Numbered from the stretch's first letter, positions 16,731-25,958 are shown. The stretch: DNA of 60,947 nt from Candidatus Methylumidiphilus alinenensis (GCA_003242955.1 QJPH01000383.1:1-60947), one strand, 5' to 3'. Made by a program: numbers and translations. Notes: generated by a model not told the origin, from the sequence alone.

Positions 16731-17236
16731 TCTTTTATTTCTGGGACGGGGACTGGGACGGTCACTAGGCTTCCACTATAATTGCCAGGTGAATAACCAA
16801 CAACCAACCCGCTAATTACCAAGGAATACTGCTGACCGACAGAGATTGGGAGATAACTCAGCAAATAATTATATGAATAATTTCCACCAAGATCAGGAAT
16901 CGGGCTATAAGAGATGCTTGGAGTGGCATTAGCTACACTATTGCCTCCTTGATACAATACAACTGAGTTCAGTTGAACTCCACTACTAAAAGACTGGAAA
17001 CTACCGCTGCCTGAAAAGTACACAGAAGTTTGTGCATCGATAATCGCAGCGTTGCTGCCAACTTGGAATTTAAAAGTATCGGAAAATGAACCTATGCTTA
17101 GGTTACTGTCACTTATAGTAACCGTTGTAGGCACTGGCAATGTCCCCAAGTCAGTTGTCCCTGCCTGAGAAATTGAAACAAGCCCGTGGAAAGCAATGGC
17201 CGCCACCAATAAGCTAATTGTTATTTTCATGCCCAC
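16640..17236 (-). CDS. FxDxF/PEP-CTERM-like secreted protein, candidate exosortase substrate
   Basis: The protein has 198 residues: a signal peptide (ITISLLVAAIAFHGLVSISQ), an FxDxF motif (SFSDTFKF near residue 53), a Gly/Ser-rich body, and a C-terminal tripartite signal. That signal is VPVPEIKEWVMMLVGLGLVL followed by a basic NRKQRK cluster. The usual VPEP reads VPEI here. PEP-CTERM proteins are targets of exosortases, and this one is encoded at the head of the exosortase operon. A linked extracellular or matrix protein is the likely role. The signal variant makes the assignment probable rather than certain. Confidence 0.78.
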   Translation of the reverse strand: MGMKITISLLVAAIAFHGLVSISQAGTTDLGTLPVPTTVTISDSNLSIGSFSDTFKFQVGSNAAIIDAQTSVYFSGSGSFQSFSSGVQLNSVVLYQGGNSVANATPSISYSPIPDLGGNYSYNYLLSYLPISVGQQYSLVISGLVVGYSPGNYSGSLVTVPVPVPEIKEWVMMLVGLGLVLYQVNRKQRKLIKSTLNC

Positions 17237-17413
17237 CCTCTGAATTAAACGTTAGAAAAATTTCAGACTCTAAAAAAAAATGACGATAGCCGCCAACCAT
17301 TAATATTTTATAAAGCAAGAAATGTGCCGAAATTTCATCCGGGAATAGATCGACTGCCCTTCATTGAATAAAATATCTCTATAAATTAATATTATAACTG
17401 TATATGCCTTAAC

Positions 17414-17583
17414 TAAGGTGATATCCAATAAAGAACATCCCATCCAAAGGCCAAGCTGGGGCTTGGCGCTCCCAGAAGGAACGCCAAGCTCCAGCTTGGC
17501 AAGGTGATTTGTGGAGGAATTGTTGGTGATTTTCGTGGACAATTCATTTCGGTTTTGGTGGATTCATTATTGGAAATCACCTA
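17414..17583. mobile_element. 170-bp MITE-like element (family B), copy 1
   Basis: The ends TAAGGTGATATCCAATAA and TTATTGGAAATCACCTA are imperfect inverted repeats closed by TA dinucleotides. By eye the whole 170 bp is identical to 24863-25032. An internal palindrome pairs GCCAAGCTGG...CCAGCTTGGC. It lies in the 656-bp gap between the FxDxF gene and epsL. That gap otherwise holds AT-rich non-coding sequence and presumably both promoters. TA at both ends would suit a TA-targeting transposase. Confidence 0.8.
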
Positions 17584-17892
17584 ACGCAAGACCGAGTGAC
17601 ACAATCTTGCCTTTAAATATTCGACTGACTATGCATGATTAAAGTTCAATAAACAACAAAACCGTGCTAAATTCACTGACTGCACCAAAACTATTCGGGT
17701 GTGCTACTATCACAAGCAAAGACGCGCCAGCCATTCCTTTGCATTATGCGATGCAATTTGCAAGACCCTGAGCATATTGCTAATTGAGCGACCACATAAA
17801 AATGATCGTATCGCGCATACGATTAGCATGAATAACCTGTCATTTTATCCAATAAAAAAAACCTGTCAATATTTTGAGTTTTAAAGTTTAAA

Positions 17893-19098
17893 ATGGCGAG
17901 GCACGGCATACCATTCTGTTTGATTTTGCTATACCCGTTGGCAGTGTTTGCCCTTGCAGATCCGTCCGACACTTTTCAGCCGTCCGTTTCAGGCAACATC
18001 ACTTACGACGATAATCTGTTCCGCCAATCCAGTTCAGCAAATATTTCATTATTCAATGGGTTAATTCGAGACGATGTGATAAACCAAACCACTGTCGGCA
18101 GTGCCGTGAATTACACTTTAGGCCGCCAGAAGCTCAAGCTCGACCTGAATATGTCATATGTGCTTTTCGCCAATAATAAGTTCTTGGACAATATTTCTTC
18201 TAACGACAGGGCCACTTGGGATTGGCAGCTTGGAAAGCAGTGTTCGGGGGAAATCGGCTACGCCTACACACGCGCAATGGGGGGGTTTACCAATACCACT
18301 TTTTATGGCCTGAATATGATTACCAACAACAATGTCTATGCCAACCTGAATTACGCTTGGCATCCTCGCTGGAAAATGCGGGCCGGTTTAAGCTGGCAAG
18401 ACTATATAAACAGCGCAAGCCAGCGGACAACCTACGACCAACAAACGGTCACAGCTTTGGCCGGTTTGGATTATGCGACTCCGTCAAATAATTCCACAGG
18501 CCTAGAATATACTTTTAGTGACGGTAAATATCCAAACCAGCAATTGATCAACAGCACAGCCATCGACAACAAGTTCCAGCAGCATAACATTAGCGCCTTG
18601 TTGACTTGGAGTCCCACAGCAAAAACCAGTTTAAACGGTAATCTCGGTTATAACATCCGCCTATACCCCGATTTCAGCCAACGCAATTTTAGTGGGGAAA
18701 CCTATAATCTGACGCTTAACTGGACACCCGCCACAAAAATGAAGTTAGCCCTTTCCGCGTCGCGGCAGTTGAATAATTGGACAGACACAACGGCAAGTTA
18801 TATTCTAACTCAAGGGTTCAGTGTGTCGCCCATGTGGCAAGTTAGCCCTAAGCTGGCTCTGACCGCGAAACTTTCCCGTCAGACGCTCAATTACACGGGC
18901 GATCAGATTACACCTGGGCCAACACGTCAAGACACCGTGTTAAACGGTCAGGTTTCACTGGTCTATGCGCCTACGTCGAACGCCGAGATCACACTCGGCT
19001 ATCAAGCCGGTAAACGTGTCACCATTAACCCTCCAAATAACCAGCCTTATGATTATATATTCAACAGCGTATTTTCCAGTGTCATGCTAAAATTTTGA
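17893..19098 (+). CDS. epsL: EpsL-like outer-membrane beta-barrel
   Basis: This 401-residue protein has a signal peptide (FCLILLYPLAVFALA) and then SGNITYDDNLFRQSS, the characteristic start of EpsL/OtnA-type barrels in exosortase EPS loci. Alternating amphipathic strands follow to a terminal Phe (SSVMLKF), the outer-membrane barrel signature. It is transcribed away from the main eps operon, with the kinase gene directly downstream. EpsL proteins are required for EPS production in related clusters but have no known enzymatic role. It appears intact. Confidence 0.85.
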   Translation: MARHGIPFCLILLYPLAVFALADPSDTFQPSVSGNITYDDNLFRQSSSANISLFNGLIRDDVINQTTVGSAVNYTLGRQKLKLDLNMSYVLFANNKFLDNISSNDRATWDWQLGKQCSGEIGYAYTRAMGGFTNTTFYGLNMITNNNVYANLNYAWHPRWKMRAGLSWQDYINSASQRTTYDQQTVTALAGLDYATPSNNSTGLEYTFSDGKYPNQQLINSTAIDNKFQQHNISALLTWSPTAKTSLNGNLGYNIRLYPDFSQRNFSGETYNLTLNWTPATKMKLALSASRQLNNWTDTTASYILTQGFSVSPMWQVSPKLALTAKLSRQTLNYTGDQITPGPTRQDTVLNGQVSLVYAPTSNAEITLGYQAGKRVTINPPNNQPYDYIFNSVFSSVMLKF

Positions 19099-19115
19099 TT
19101 TTCATCCCTTTAAAA

Positions 19116-20807
19116 ATGAATATGCAAGCATCGGACGAACACCCCTTGGACGAAGACAAGACCATCGTCGCACCCCGCGAGCCGCAAGAAGTTCACATTT
19201 GCCCTGTCTGCGGCACCGACAACGCACTTTTGCAATTGCAAAAGCGCGAATACCGCTGTGGCAAATGCAATTTGGAACTGGCCCATCTGGATTACGCACC
19301 CAACGGAACCATCCGGGGCGTTTTCGGCTGGCTGCTCTCAACCGGTGATGTGGTGCTCGACCGTTATAGGATCAAATCGGTGCTTGGCAAAGGGGGCTTC
19401 GGCGCGGCCTACCTAGTGGACGACCTGCAATTGGGCGGCAAACGCAGGGCACTGAAAGAAGTCCCAGAAATGATGTTCGACGAGTACGAGACCTCGTTGT
19501 TAAGCCGACTCGATCACCCCGCCATACCCGACATCATCGAACGCAGGACAGCCAACGGCATGGTTTATCTGTCATTGAAATTCGGAGGTAGCCGGTCTTT
19601 GGGCAGCGAGCGAAAGCAATATCCAGACCGGAAAGTTCCCCAGGAAAAGCTGTTTCCCTGGATGCGCCAACTCTGCGAGGTGTTGATTTATCTGCACAGC
19701 CAACACCCTCCCATCATCCACCGCGATCTTAAGCCAGACAATATCCTGTTGAACGAGGATGAAAGGATCATGCTGGTCGATTTCGGGATCGCCAAGGAAG
19801 CTTTGCCGGAGTCTATGACCAGAACCCTCGGCAGAGCTGCGACTTACGGTTACAGCCCACCCGAACAAGTGATGGGGACAGGCACCGACGAACGCTCCGA
19901 TATTTACGCACTGGGTGCGACGTTTTACGCCTTGCTGACTGGACAGAATCCGCCGCCGGCCCATGAGCGGGTAGCCGGTGCGGAACTGATTGCGCCTTCC
20001 CAATTCGTTGCGGATTTGCCGCCCGAAGTGGAGGACGCTATCACCCAGTCGCTCAACCTCAACATGAATCAAAGGCAACGGTCAGTCAAGGAATTTGCCA
20101 TGGCCCTAGGCTATGCGGAAGCGGGCGCGGTTTCCCGTCCAGTCGGGACCGGGGCGACACGCACCAACCAGTCAACCCCGGCCAACACTGCGAAGTCCAA
20201 ACCGTCAATCACTACCGCGCCAAGTAAAGCGGACTCGCTAGGCAAGCCGGCTTCGCAACGGAATATCGCGTTGGCCTTGTCAGCCATAGTACTAGTCGCA
20301 ATCGCCAGCGGGGCTTATTTTTATTTTTTCAAGCAGCCAACGATACCAACGGGTAGTTCGAAGCCTGCGACAACCGATGTGGCAAGTCCCCCGCTTCCTG
20401 CTACCGTCCAGCAGATTCCGGCGGAACGCAATGTCCCTGCACAACCCGCCGCCCCGGTGACTTCCACTGCCGTTCCGGCCCCGGCTACAACAGAAAACCC
20501 GCCAGAACAACAACCGGTCAGCGTACCGCAACCAACTCAACCGGTTGTCCAAACGCCTGCCGCCACGATACCAACCGGCACGCCTAAAGAAGGACTCACT
20601 CCGGTCCCACAAGCCCACAAGTTGGAACACTTACCCAAGGTACAACCAAGGGAACGGACGGTGCCTGCCCAGCCACCCAAACCCAAGCCTAAACCAATGG
20701 CCAAGGCTCATACTGCTGCCCCGGTGGAACGAAGCAGCCCCAAATCTTCGGGTAGCCCGGCACCTTCTTGGACTATTATTCCGGGCGGGGCGCACAAAAC
20801 TGACTGA
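19116..20807 (+). CDS. Zinc-ribbon Ser/Thr protein kinase with a C-terminal membrane anchor
   Basis: The protein has 563 residues from ATG 19116. A zinc ribbon (CPVC at 29-32 and CGKC near 49) precedes a Hanks kinase with the GKGGFG loop, RALKEV lysine, HRDLKPDN catalytic loop, DFG and SPPEQ. One membrane helix (NIALALSAIVLVAIASGAYF, around 386) leads to a long Pro/Ala-rich periplasmic tail. All catalytic residues are present. It starts 17 bp after epsL, so co-expression is likely and it may tune EPS export. Its substrate is unknown. A TTG at 19095 is possible but less likely as start. Confidence 0.87.
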   Translation: MNMQASDEHPLDEDKTIVAPREPQEVHICPVCGTDNALLQLQKREYRCGKCNLELAHLDYAPNGTIRGVFGWLLSTGDVVLDRYRIKSVLGKGGFGAAYLVDDLQLGGKRRALKEVPEMMFDEYETSLLSRLDHPAIPDIIERRTANGMVYLSLKFGGSRSLGSERKQYPDRKVPQEKLFPWMRQLCEVLIYLHSQHPPIIHRDLKPDNILLNEDERIMLVDFGIAKEALPESMTRTLGRAATYGYSPPEQVMGTGTDERSDIYALGATFYALLTGQNPPPAHERVAGAELIAPSQFVADLPPEVEDAITQSLNLNMNQRQRSVKEFAMALGYAEAGAVSRPVGTGATRTNQSTPANTAKSKPSITTAPSKADSLGKPASQRNIALALSAIVLVAIASGAYFYFFKQPTIPTGSSKPATTDVASPPLPATVQQIPAERNVPAQPAAPVTSTAVPAPATTENPPEQQPVSVPQPTQPVVQTPAATIPTGTPKEGLTPVPQAHKLEHLPKVQPRERTVPAQPPKPKPKPMAKAHTAAPVERSSPKSSGSPAPSWTIIPGGAHKTD

Positions 20808-20809
20808 AT

Positions 20810-20959
20810 CCCACAGGATGGTGCGGTTAAAAGTGATGCAAACGAACATGGTGGTATGTGAAATTGCGCCGGGAGTGCAAGGCTTGCCTTGCCTTCACAC
20901 CCCATCGCAAGGCAAGCCTTGCACTCCCGGATCACTTTTAATCGCACCCCCCCACAGGA
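20810..20959. mobile_element. 132-bp MITE (family C) with 9-bp target duplication
   Basis: The element at 20819-20950 is flanked by CCCACAGGA on both sides (20810-20818 and 20951-20959). The ends GGTGCGGTTAAAAGTGAT and ATCACTTTTAATCGCACC are near-perfect inverted repeats. The centre holds a perfect 24-bp stem, 20869-20892 with 20907-20930. It sits 2 bp after the kinase stop, and the stem may act as terminator for the epsL-kinase transcript. Its stem core (GGAGTGCAAGGCTTGCCTTGC) recurs at 28564 and 45503. Confidence 0.85.
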
Positions 20960-20995
20960 ACAATCGTATTCAACCAAAGTATAGATTTGTCATGC

Positions 20996-21204
20996 TACAG
21001 CGTTTTCATGTTAAATTACTGACTGATGTTACGCACATGTCGGCAAAGGGTTGCCGACCTACGGCGGTGATAAGCCAGCACTTTCATGGGAGCCCGGAAG
21101 CAGGAGCTTCCAAGCCATGGGTTCCCAAGCTCCGCTTGGGAATGCGGTATAGCTAGAAATAGCATAAAATTTACAAGTGACTATTTGAGGTTGAAAACGC
21201 TGTA
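20996..21204. mobile_element. 209-bp element with TACAGCGTTTTCA inverted ends (family D)
   Basis: TACAGCGTTTTCA at 20996 and TGAAAACGCTGTA at 21192-21204 are perfect inverted repeats with TA as outermost bases. The same ends bound 121-1721 and 43647-43788. Its last base is the first base of the lipoprotein start codon, so the element now supplies that gene's leader. There is no gene inside. A palindrome built on GGTTCCCAAGC/GCTTGGGAA lies near the right end. Confidence 0.75.
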
Positions 21205-21851
21205 TGAACAATACTTTTAGCAAAAAAAACCTTATCGCTCTGGCATTGTGCCCTAGCCTGATGGCCGGTTGTGCGACCCAGCAAGGTAATGACCAACTCA
21301 TGGGGGCCGGGGCCGGGGCTTTGGGGGGCGCAGCGCTAGGTTGCCTGACCGGTTTCATCGCCGGTGGAAATGCGGGCAGTTGTGGCACTGGTGCCGCCAT
21401 CGGCGCGGGGGTCGGCATAGTGGCCGGATGGGGTGCGGTCAAACTCAGCCAGTACCAAGCCTCGCAGGTGCGTACGGTACAAACCGACCAGCAAATGTTC
21501 GGCTTGACCAAGCCAGTTGATACCACCCAAGTCAAAATCCGCAAGGGCTCCTCGAATCCCCGAACCGTCAAACCGGGGGATTCGGTGAAACTGTCCACAG
21601 ACTATTCCGTCATGCTGCCGCCGAATGTGCCTTCCACCAAGGTGGCAGAAAGCTGGACTTTGCAGAAGGACGGCAAGGTTTTGGCCTCGCTTCCCCCGCA
21701 GAACAGCGATAGGGCTTCCGGCGGCTGGGATGCCGAAGCCACGGTGCCAATCCCCACAAACGCAGAACTCGGAACCTATGTGATCGAGCACAAGGTCCAG
21801 GCGGGCACCAGTTATGACACCGGCGAATCGACTTTCCTTGTCACGAAATAG
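21204..21851 (+). CDS. Glycine-zipper outer-membrane lipoprotein
   Basis: The protein has 215 residues with lipobox LMAGC at 19-23. A glycine-zipper segment follows (GAGAGALGGAALGCLTGFIA and a second GAAIGAGVGIVAGWG), then a soluble beta-rich domain with a Gly-Asp turn (VKPGDSVKLSTDYSVMLPPN). Glycine-zipper lipoproteins insert in or span the outer membrane, but the precise role is unknown. The start ATG coincides with the end of a family-D element, and GAGG at 21187 is 13 bp away, so translation may be weak. It overlaps the M48 protease gene by 38 bp, which suggests they act together. Confidence 0.75.
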   Translation: MNNTFSKKNLIALALCPSLMAGCATQQGNDQLMGAGAGALGGAALGCLTGFIAGGNAGSCGTGAAIGAGVGIVAGWGAVKLSQYQASQVRTVQTDQQMFGLTKPVDTTQVKIRKGSSNPRTVKPGDSVKLSTDYSVMLPPNVPSTKVAESWTLQKDGKVLASLPPQNSDRASGGWDAEATVPIPTNAELGTYVIEHKVQAGTSYDTGESTFLVTK

Positions 21852-22608
21852 CCAACTACGGTCGTACCGCCTAGCTGGGACTCAACGGTGCCTGGCTGCT
21901 GTGCTGGGGGGGATGCTGCTGTCGGCAGGCCCACAGGTAGCCTACGGCCTGTGTCTTGGGGAGTTGGAAAGGTCAAAGGATACGCGGCAACGCATCGACC
22001 AAGAATGGCCCTTGCGCTCCAGCGGCGACGAAGCCACTCAGTACATCCAAAAGCTCGGCGTAAGGCTGGCCCGTTACAGTACCGGCGGGGATACGATTCC
22101 GTGGCGCTTTTTCGTGGTACGCAACCTCTCCCCAAACGCTTTTTCCATCGGTGCGGGCACTGTCTATGTCACCGAGGGAGCGATCACCTTTGCGCGGAAC
22201 GAATCAGAACTGGCCGCGATCATTGCCCATGAATTGGGCCACGAATTGGCTGGACACTTTTGCAGCCAAGCCACTTATTCGGGTTCCCCTGGGCTTTTCG
22301 ATATTTTTTCTGCTGCGCCGCCCTCCCCCCAACTCCAAGAAGTGGGGGCCGGTTCGGTTCGGCAAACCATCGACCCGGCCAAGGAGGAGCAAGCCGACCA
22401 AATTGCCATTTCCATCCTCCAGGCGGCAGGCTACAGTCCCCTCGCCCTGTTGCAGGTGGCTCGCCGCTTGCCCTCGGGAGGCGAGACGCATTTGCTCGAC
22501 CCACGCCGCATCCAATCTCTGGAGCGCATCCTTGACGGTTATCGGGACGTCCCTGCGCTGCCGGATTCCGAAGACTTCAAGGAAGTCAGGCGTGAACTCA
22601 TGAGGTAA
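21814..22608 (+). CDS. Periplasmic M48 family zinc metalloprotease
   Basis: The protein has 264 residues. The zinc motif HELGHELAGH (HExxH) lies near residue 136 in ELAAIIAHELGHELAGHF. It is preceded by PNAFSIGAGTVYVTEGAITF, the family substrate wall, and the downstream Glu ligand is in KEEQADQIAISILQAAGYSP. A signal peptide (LAAVLGGMLLSAGPQVAYG) places it in the periplasm, like BepA/LoiP proteases that guard outer-membrane assembly. The 3' end overlaps the convergent RND pseudogene by 70 bp, probably because of a deletion there. The exact start is uncertain. Confidence 0.85.
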   Translation: MTPANRLSLSRNSQLRSYRLAGTQRCLAAVLGGMLLSAGPQVAYGLCLGELERSKDTRQRIDQEWPLRSSGDEATQYIQKLGVRLARYSTGGDTIPWRFFVVRNLSPNAFSIGAGTVYVTEGAITFARNESELAAIIAHELGHELAGHFCSQATYSGSPGLFDIFSAAPPSPQLQEVGAGSVRQTIDPAKEEQADQIAISILQAAGYSPLALLQVARRLPSGGETHLLDPRRIQSLERILDGYRDVPALPDSEDFKEVRRELMR

Positions 22609-24738
22609 TAAGCCGTTGGCGTAGCAATCAGCGAGAGCAACACGGACAGGCAAAGTGCGCCTATCACCGCAATGGCAAGGGGTCGCAGCATGTCCGAGCC
22701 GGCACCGATGCCATAGGCCAAGGGCATCAGGCCCAGCGCGGCGGCCAGCGATGTCATCAAAACCGGGCGTAGACGCCGCTGTCCCGATGCCACCAAAGCG
22801 TCTTCCATGTCCAGTCCTTGAGCTAAATACTGGTGGACGGAATCCAGCATCAGGATACCGTTTTTCGCTACCACACCGATGCCGATGATGGCACCGAGCA
22901 GGGAAACGATGTTGACAGAAGTGTCCGTCAGATACCACGCCACAATGGTACCGCATAAGGCAAGCACGGACCCGAAGACGATGGCTACAGGCTCATGGAA
23001 CGAGCGGAACTCGATCAACAATACAGTGAACACCAAGAAAACCGCTGCCAATAGCACCACTATAAGGTTGTGGAAGGACTCTTGCTGCTGCTGGAATAAG
23101 CCGCCAAATTCCAGAACGCCCACAGGCAATGACTTGTCATGACCGAGTTTAGTCTGGATTTCCGACATGGCACTACCTAGGTCGCGGCCCTCCAAACGTG
23201 CGGAAACGGCCACTAATTGACGCAGGTCTTCCCGGTGCAGTTCCAACTGGCCCTCCTCGGGTATCACATCCGCCAGTTGCGACAGTTTCACGGTGGTTCC
23301 GTCCGCCGCCCGTACTGGCAATTCGCGCAAGTTGGAAATCTGACCGGTCACGTCCGTGTCCATGCGCACACGAATATTAACCACGCGGTCTCCTTCCAAA
23401 ACGTAGGACGATTTTTGCCCCAGCATCGCCGTTCCGACAGCCACGGCTATGTCATTGGCGGTCAGGCCGAAGCGTTGGACATCGCTGTTACGCAATCGCA
23501 GGCTCAACGAAGGGCCGGTGGTTTCCAGCCCATCATCTGTTGAATTAAGGTTTTCCCCGTCGTTCCGGCAGTAAATCCCCCCCACCCCCCGTTGAAAAAG
23601 GGGGGTAGGGGGGGTTGCCCCATGCCGGAATGACGGCTGCTTTCAACATTATTGGCGTCAGAAACAGCCGGTTTCATCCACCAAGCCGCCAAGGCAGGGA
23701 TTAGGGTGACTGCCAACACTAGCGAAGCCAATAACGAGACTACCATGGTCAGCGCCAAGGCACGGAAAGAGGTTCCAGCAACGCCGTCCAGAAAGGCCAG
23801 GGGTATGAACACCACCACCGGGGTCAGAGTCGAGGCCAACAGGGGTCGAAGGATTTCACCCAAAGCCTGGGGAACCGCATCCAAGCGCGGTGTACCCTCG
23901 GAAATTTTGGCATACACGGCTTCCACCACGACGATGGCATCATCAATGATTAAACCAATTGCAGCGGCAATGCCACCGAGCGTCATCAGGTTGAAACCCA
24001 AGCCTAGCACACGTAAAGCAAGCAAGGTTATTAGCACGGTGGTTGGAATCACCACGGTGGCTGTCAGCGTCGCCCCCCAGTTCCTTAGGAAAACGTAGAT
24101 AATCATGACCGAAAGGCATCGGTGACTTGGGCTAAACTTAGGTTGACCGCTTGCAGGCGCAGGGGATCGACGATGACATGGTATTCCGGTATCCGTCCAC
24201 CAACGATGCCAATGCGGGCTACGCCGGGTATGCGCAGCAAACGGGGTTGGATCGTGTAACGGGCGGTTTCCCATAATTCCGTCAGTGAGTGCCCGGAACC
24301 GGTCAGGCTGAGCCCAACGACCGGGAACGCCGAAAATGTCAGCCGCCAGACAGCCGAACTCGCTGTGGCCGGTAACGCTTTCTGGATGACGCCAAGACGG
24401 CCCTGCACATACAATTCCGCCTGCACCATATCGGTTTGCCAGGTAAAAAATACATTGATTTCCGCAGAACCGCGTCCAGTTTTAGAACGCACCGTACGTA
24501 CCCCTGGGATGTCCTTTACTGCTTCCTCGACCGGACGGGTAATGGTGGCCATCATCTCGCTGGCAGGCATGACACCGTTGTCGATCAGGATGACGATACG
24601 GGGAAAGTTGGTCTGGGGAAAGATCGAAGACGGCATGTCCACCACGGCAAAAGCGCCGGCCAGACATAGGGCGACGCAGATAAACGCAATGGCCTGCCCG
24701 TGGCGGAGCGCAAACGATCCGAAACTAGTTTCATTCAC
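22539..24738 (-). pseudogene. RND efflux transporter (AcrB/HAE1-like), deleted and frameshifted
   Basis: Three pieces of one RND pump are visible. The N-terminus (24738-24103, GTG start) has AFAVVDMPSSIFPQTNFPRI and the first porter domain. The middle (about 24115-23640) has GIAAAIGLIIDDAIVVVEAV. The C-terminal half (about 23530-22539) has SFHNLIVVLLAAVFLVFTVL and GVVAKNGILMLDSVHQYLAQ. The first junction loses roughly 130 residues and the frame. The second loses roughly 200 and holds an inserted repeat. The C-terminus reads into the protease gene. The pump cannot function. Confidence 0.88.
23557..23636. repeat. REP-like palindrome at the RND deletion junction
   Basis: The ends CCGTCGTTCCGGCA and TGCCGGAATGACGG enclose a C-rich/G-rich stem (CCCCCC...GTTGAAAAAGGGGGG). 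This matches the repeat family seen near 27385, 43585 and 58802. It sits exactly where the pump sequence is missing, so it either inserted or seeded the deletion. Confidence 0.75.
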
Positions 24739-25767
24739 TACTTCACCCGTCGGATGCGTGTCTCGGGCGGCAAGCCGTAAGCGCCTAGCGTGACGATATT
24801 CATGCCTTCCCGCAAACCTCCGCCTTCCACCTCGACAAGTTTGCCATCGCGGAGGCCAGGCTTAAGGTGATATCCAATAAAGAACATCCCATCCAAAGGC
24901 CAAGCTGGGGCTTGGCGCTCCCAGAAGGAACGCCAAGCTCCAGCTTGGCAAGGTGATTTGTGGAGGAATTGTTGGTGATTTTCGTGGACAATTCATTTCG
25001 GTTTTGGTGGATTCATTATTGGAAATCACCTAACCTCCCGCTGCCTCGCCCAGTCGCCTTCCACGACCGCTATGGTACTGGCCCCTTCCCGCGTGACCAC
25101 GCTTTCGATGGGTACCGCCAAACGTTCCATCCGGTTTTCGACGGCAATGCGGACGCTGACAAATTGTCCCGGTCGAATTTTCCTACCCTAAGGATATCCG
25201 CGCCAAAACAGTGTCGGTGCGGGAATGGACTGCCGCAACACTGCCTGACAAGGGTGCGCCGATCCGCAACAACTCGCGCTGGGTCTTGGCACCGGCCAAA
25301 TCCATGCGCGCTGTCTGAAGCACCTGTTCCGCCTCATCGTAGAGCTTGCGCGAGACATTCTCGGTGTTAATCATCTGCTGCTTGCGCACGAAGTTTTTCT
25401 GTGCGAATTCAACCGCCACTTCGGCTTTGGCGACCATGACATCAGCGAGGCGGGTATCCAGCAAGAACAAAGTCGCCCCTTTTTTCACCCGTTGCCCTTC
25501 TTCGCAGAGAATTTGCGTGACGATACCCGCGACGGGCGAAGCGATTCGCGAACTGGCAGACGGTTTGCCGCCGGCCTCCGGTTCCGGTTCCACCGTACCG
25601 TAGGCCATGACATAGCGGTGTAGCGTCGTCTTCACAACCTTGCCTACCTCCACAGCCACCTCGGTAGGGGGGTCCCCTTCTTCCGCATCGGCAAACCGGT
25701 ACGGACTAGCCATGCAAGCCAGCATCGTAGCAACTATTATCCACTGGACGGGTTGATTGTTTGTCAC
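24738..25767 (-). pseudogene. RND periplasmic adaptor (MFP), frameshifted and interrupted
   Basis: The N-terminal part (GTG 25767 to 25183) has a signal sequence, the biotinyl-lipoyl piece (SPVAGIVTQILCEEGQRVKK) and the coiled hairpin. The frame breaks after ISLG. The adjacent frame continues with GQFVSVRIAVENRMERLAVP to about 25035. The family-B 170-bp element intervenes. The end (GLRDGKLVEVEGGGLREGMN to TRIRRVK) then closes at TAG 24738, overlapping the pump's GTG start. A segment between ISLG and GQF is also missing. The gene is dead, consistent with loss of the pump. Confidence 0.87.
24863..25032. mobile_element. 170-bp MITE-like element (family B), copy 2
   Basis: By eye this is identical over 170 bp to 17414-17583, with the same inverted ends and TA boundaries. 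It interrupts the C-terminal part of the adaptor gene, which proves insertion into once-coding DNA. Its perfect identity to copy 1 suggests recent movement or conversion. Confidence 0.85.
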
Positions 25768-25958
25768 TATTTCAGCATCAATTCCGATTTAGGAGTCAGT
25801 ATTGAAGCGATGGGAAATTTCAGGCTGTCCCACTGTGTATTGTCGGCCTGCTGGATTTCGACCAAAATCAGATTTTTTCCGATATACAACCGATTTTCCC
25901 TATGAAACAATTCCGGCACGTCAACAGCTAGAACTCCAACGATGAAAGTTTTACCCAT
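25767..25958 (-). CDS. Small open frame upstream of the adaptor remnant
   Basis: A 63-residue frame ends at TAG 25767, overlapping the adaptor GTG (TAGTG). The sequence (ending LTPKSELMLK) is not recognised. The tight overlap suggests the tail of a former operon gene. However, its middle (LYIGKNLI) encodes a 28-bp stretch repeated at 27476, so part of it is repeat DNA. It is probably non-functional. Confidence 0.25.
   Translation of the reverse strand: MGKTFIVGVLAVDVPELFHRENRLYIGKNLILVEIQQADNTQWDSLKFPIASILTPKSELMLK
25864..25891 (+). repeat. 28-bp upstream repeat, copy 1 (upstream of the first three-segment protein)
   Basis: The block beginning AAAATCAGATTTTTTCC and ending GATATACAACC is identical to 27476-27503. 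The copies lie about 230 bp and 160 bp upstream of the two paralogous genes. A shared regulatory site or a relic of the gene duplication are both possible. The rest of the 164-bp leader (25959-26122) shows nothing clear except a GGAG ribosome binding site. Confidence 0.6.
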
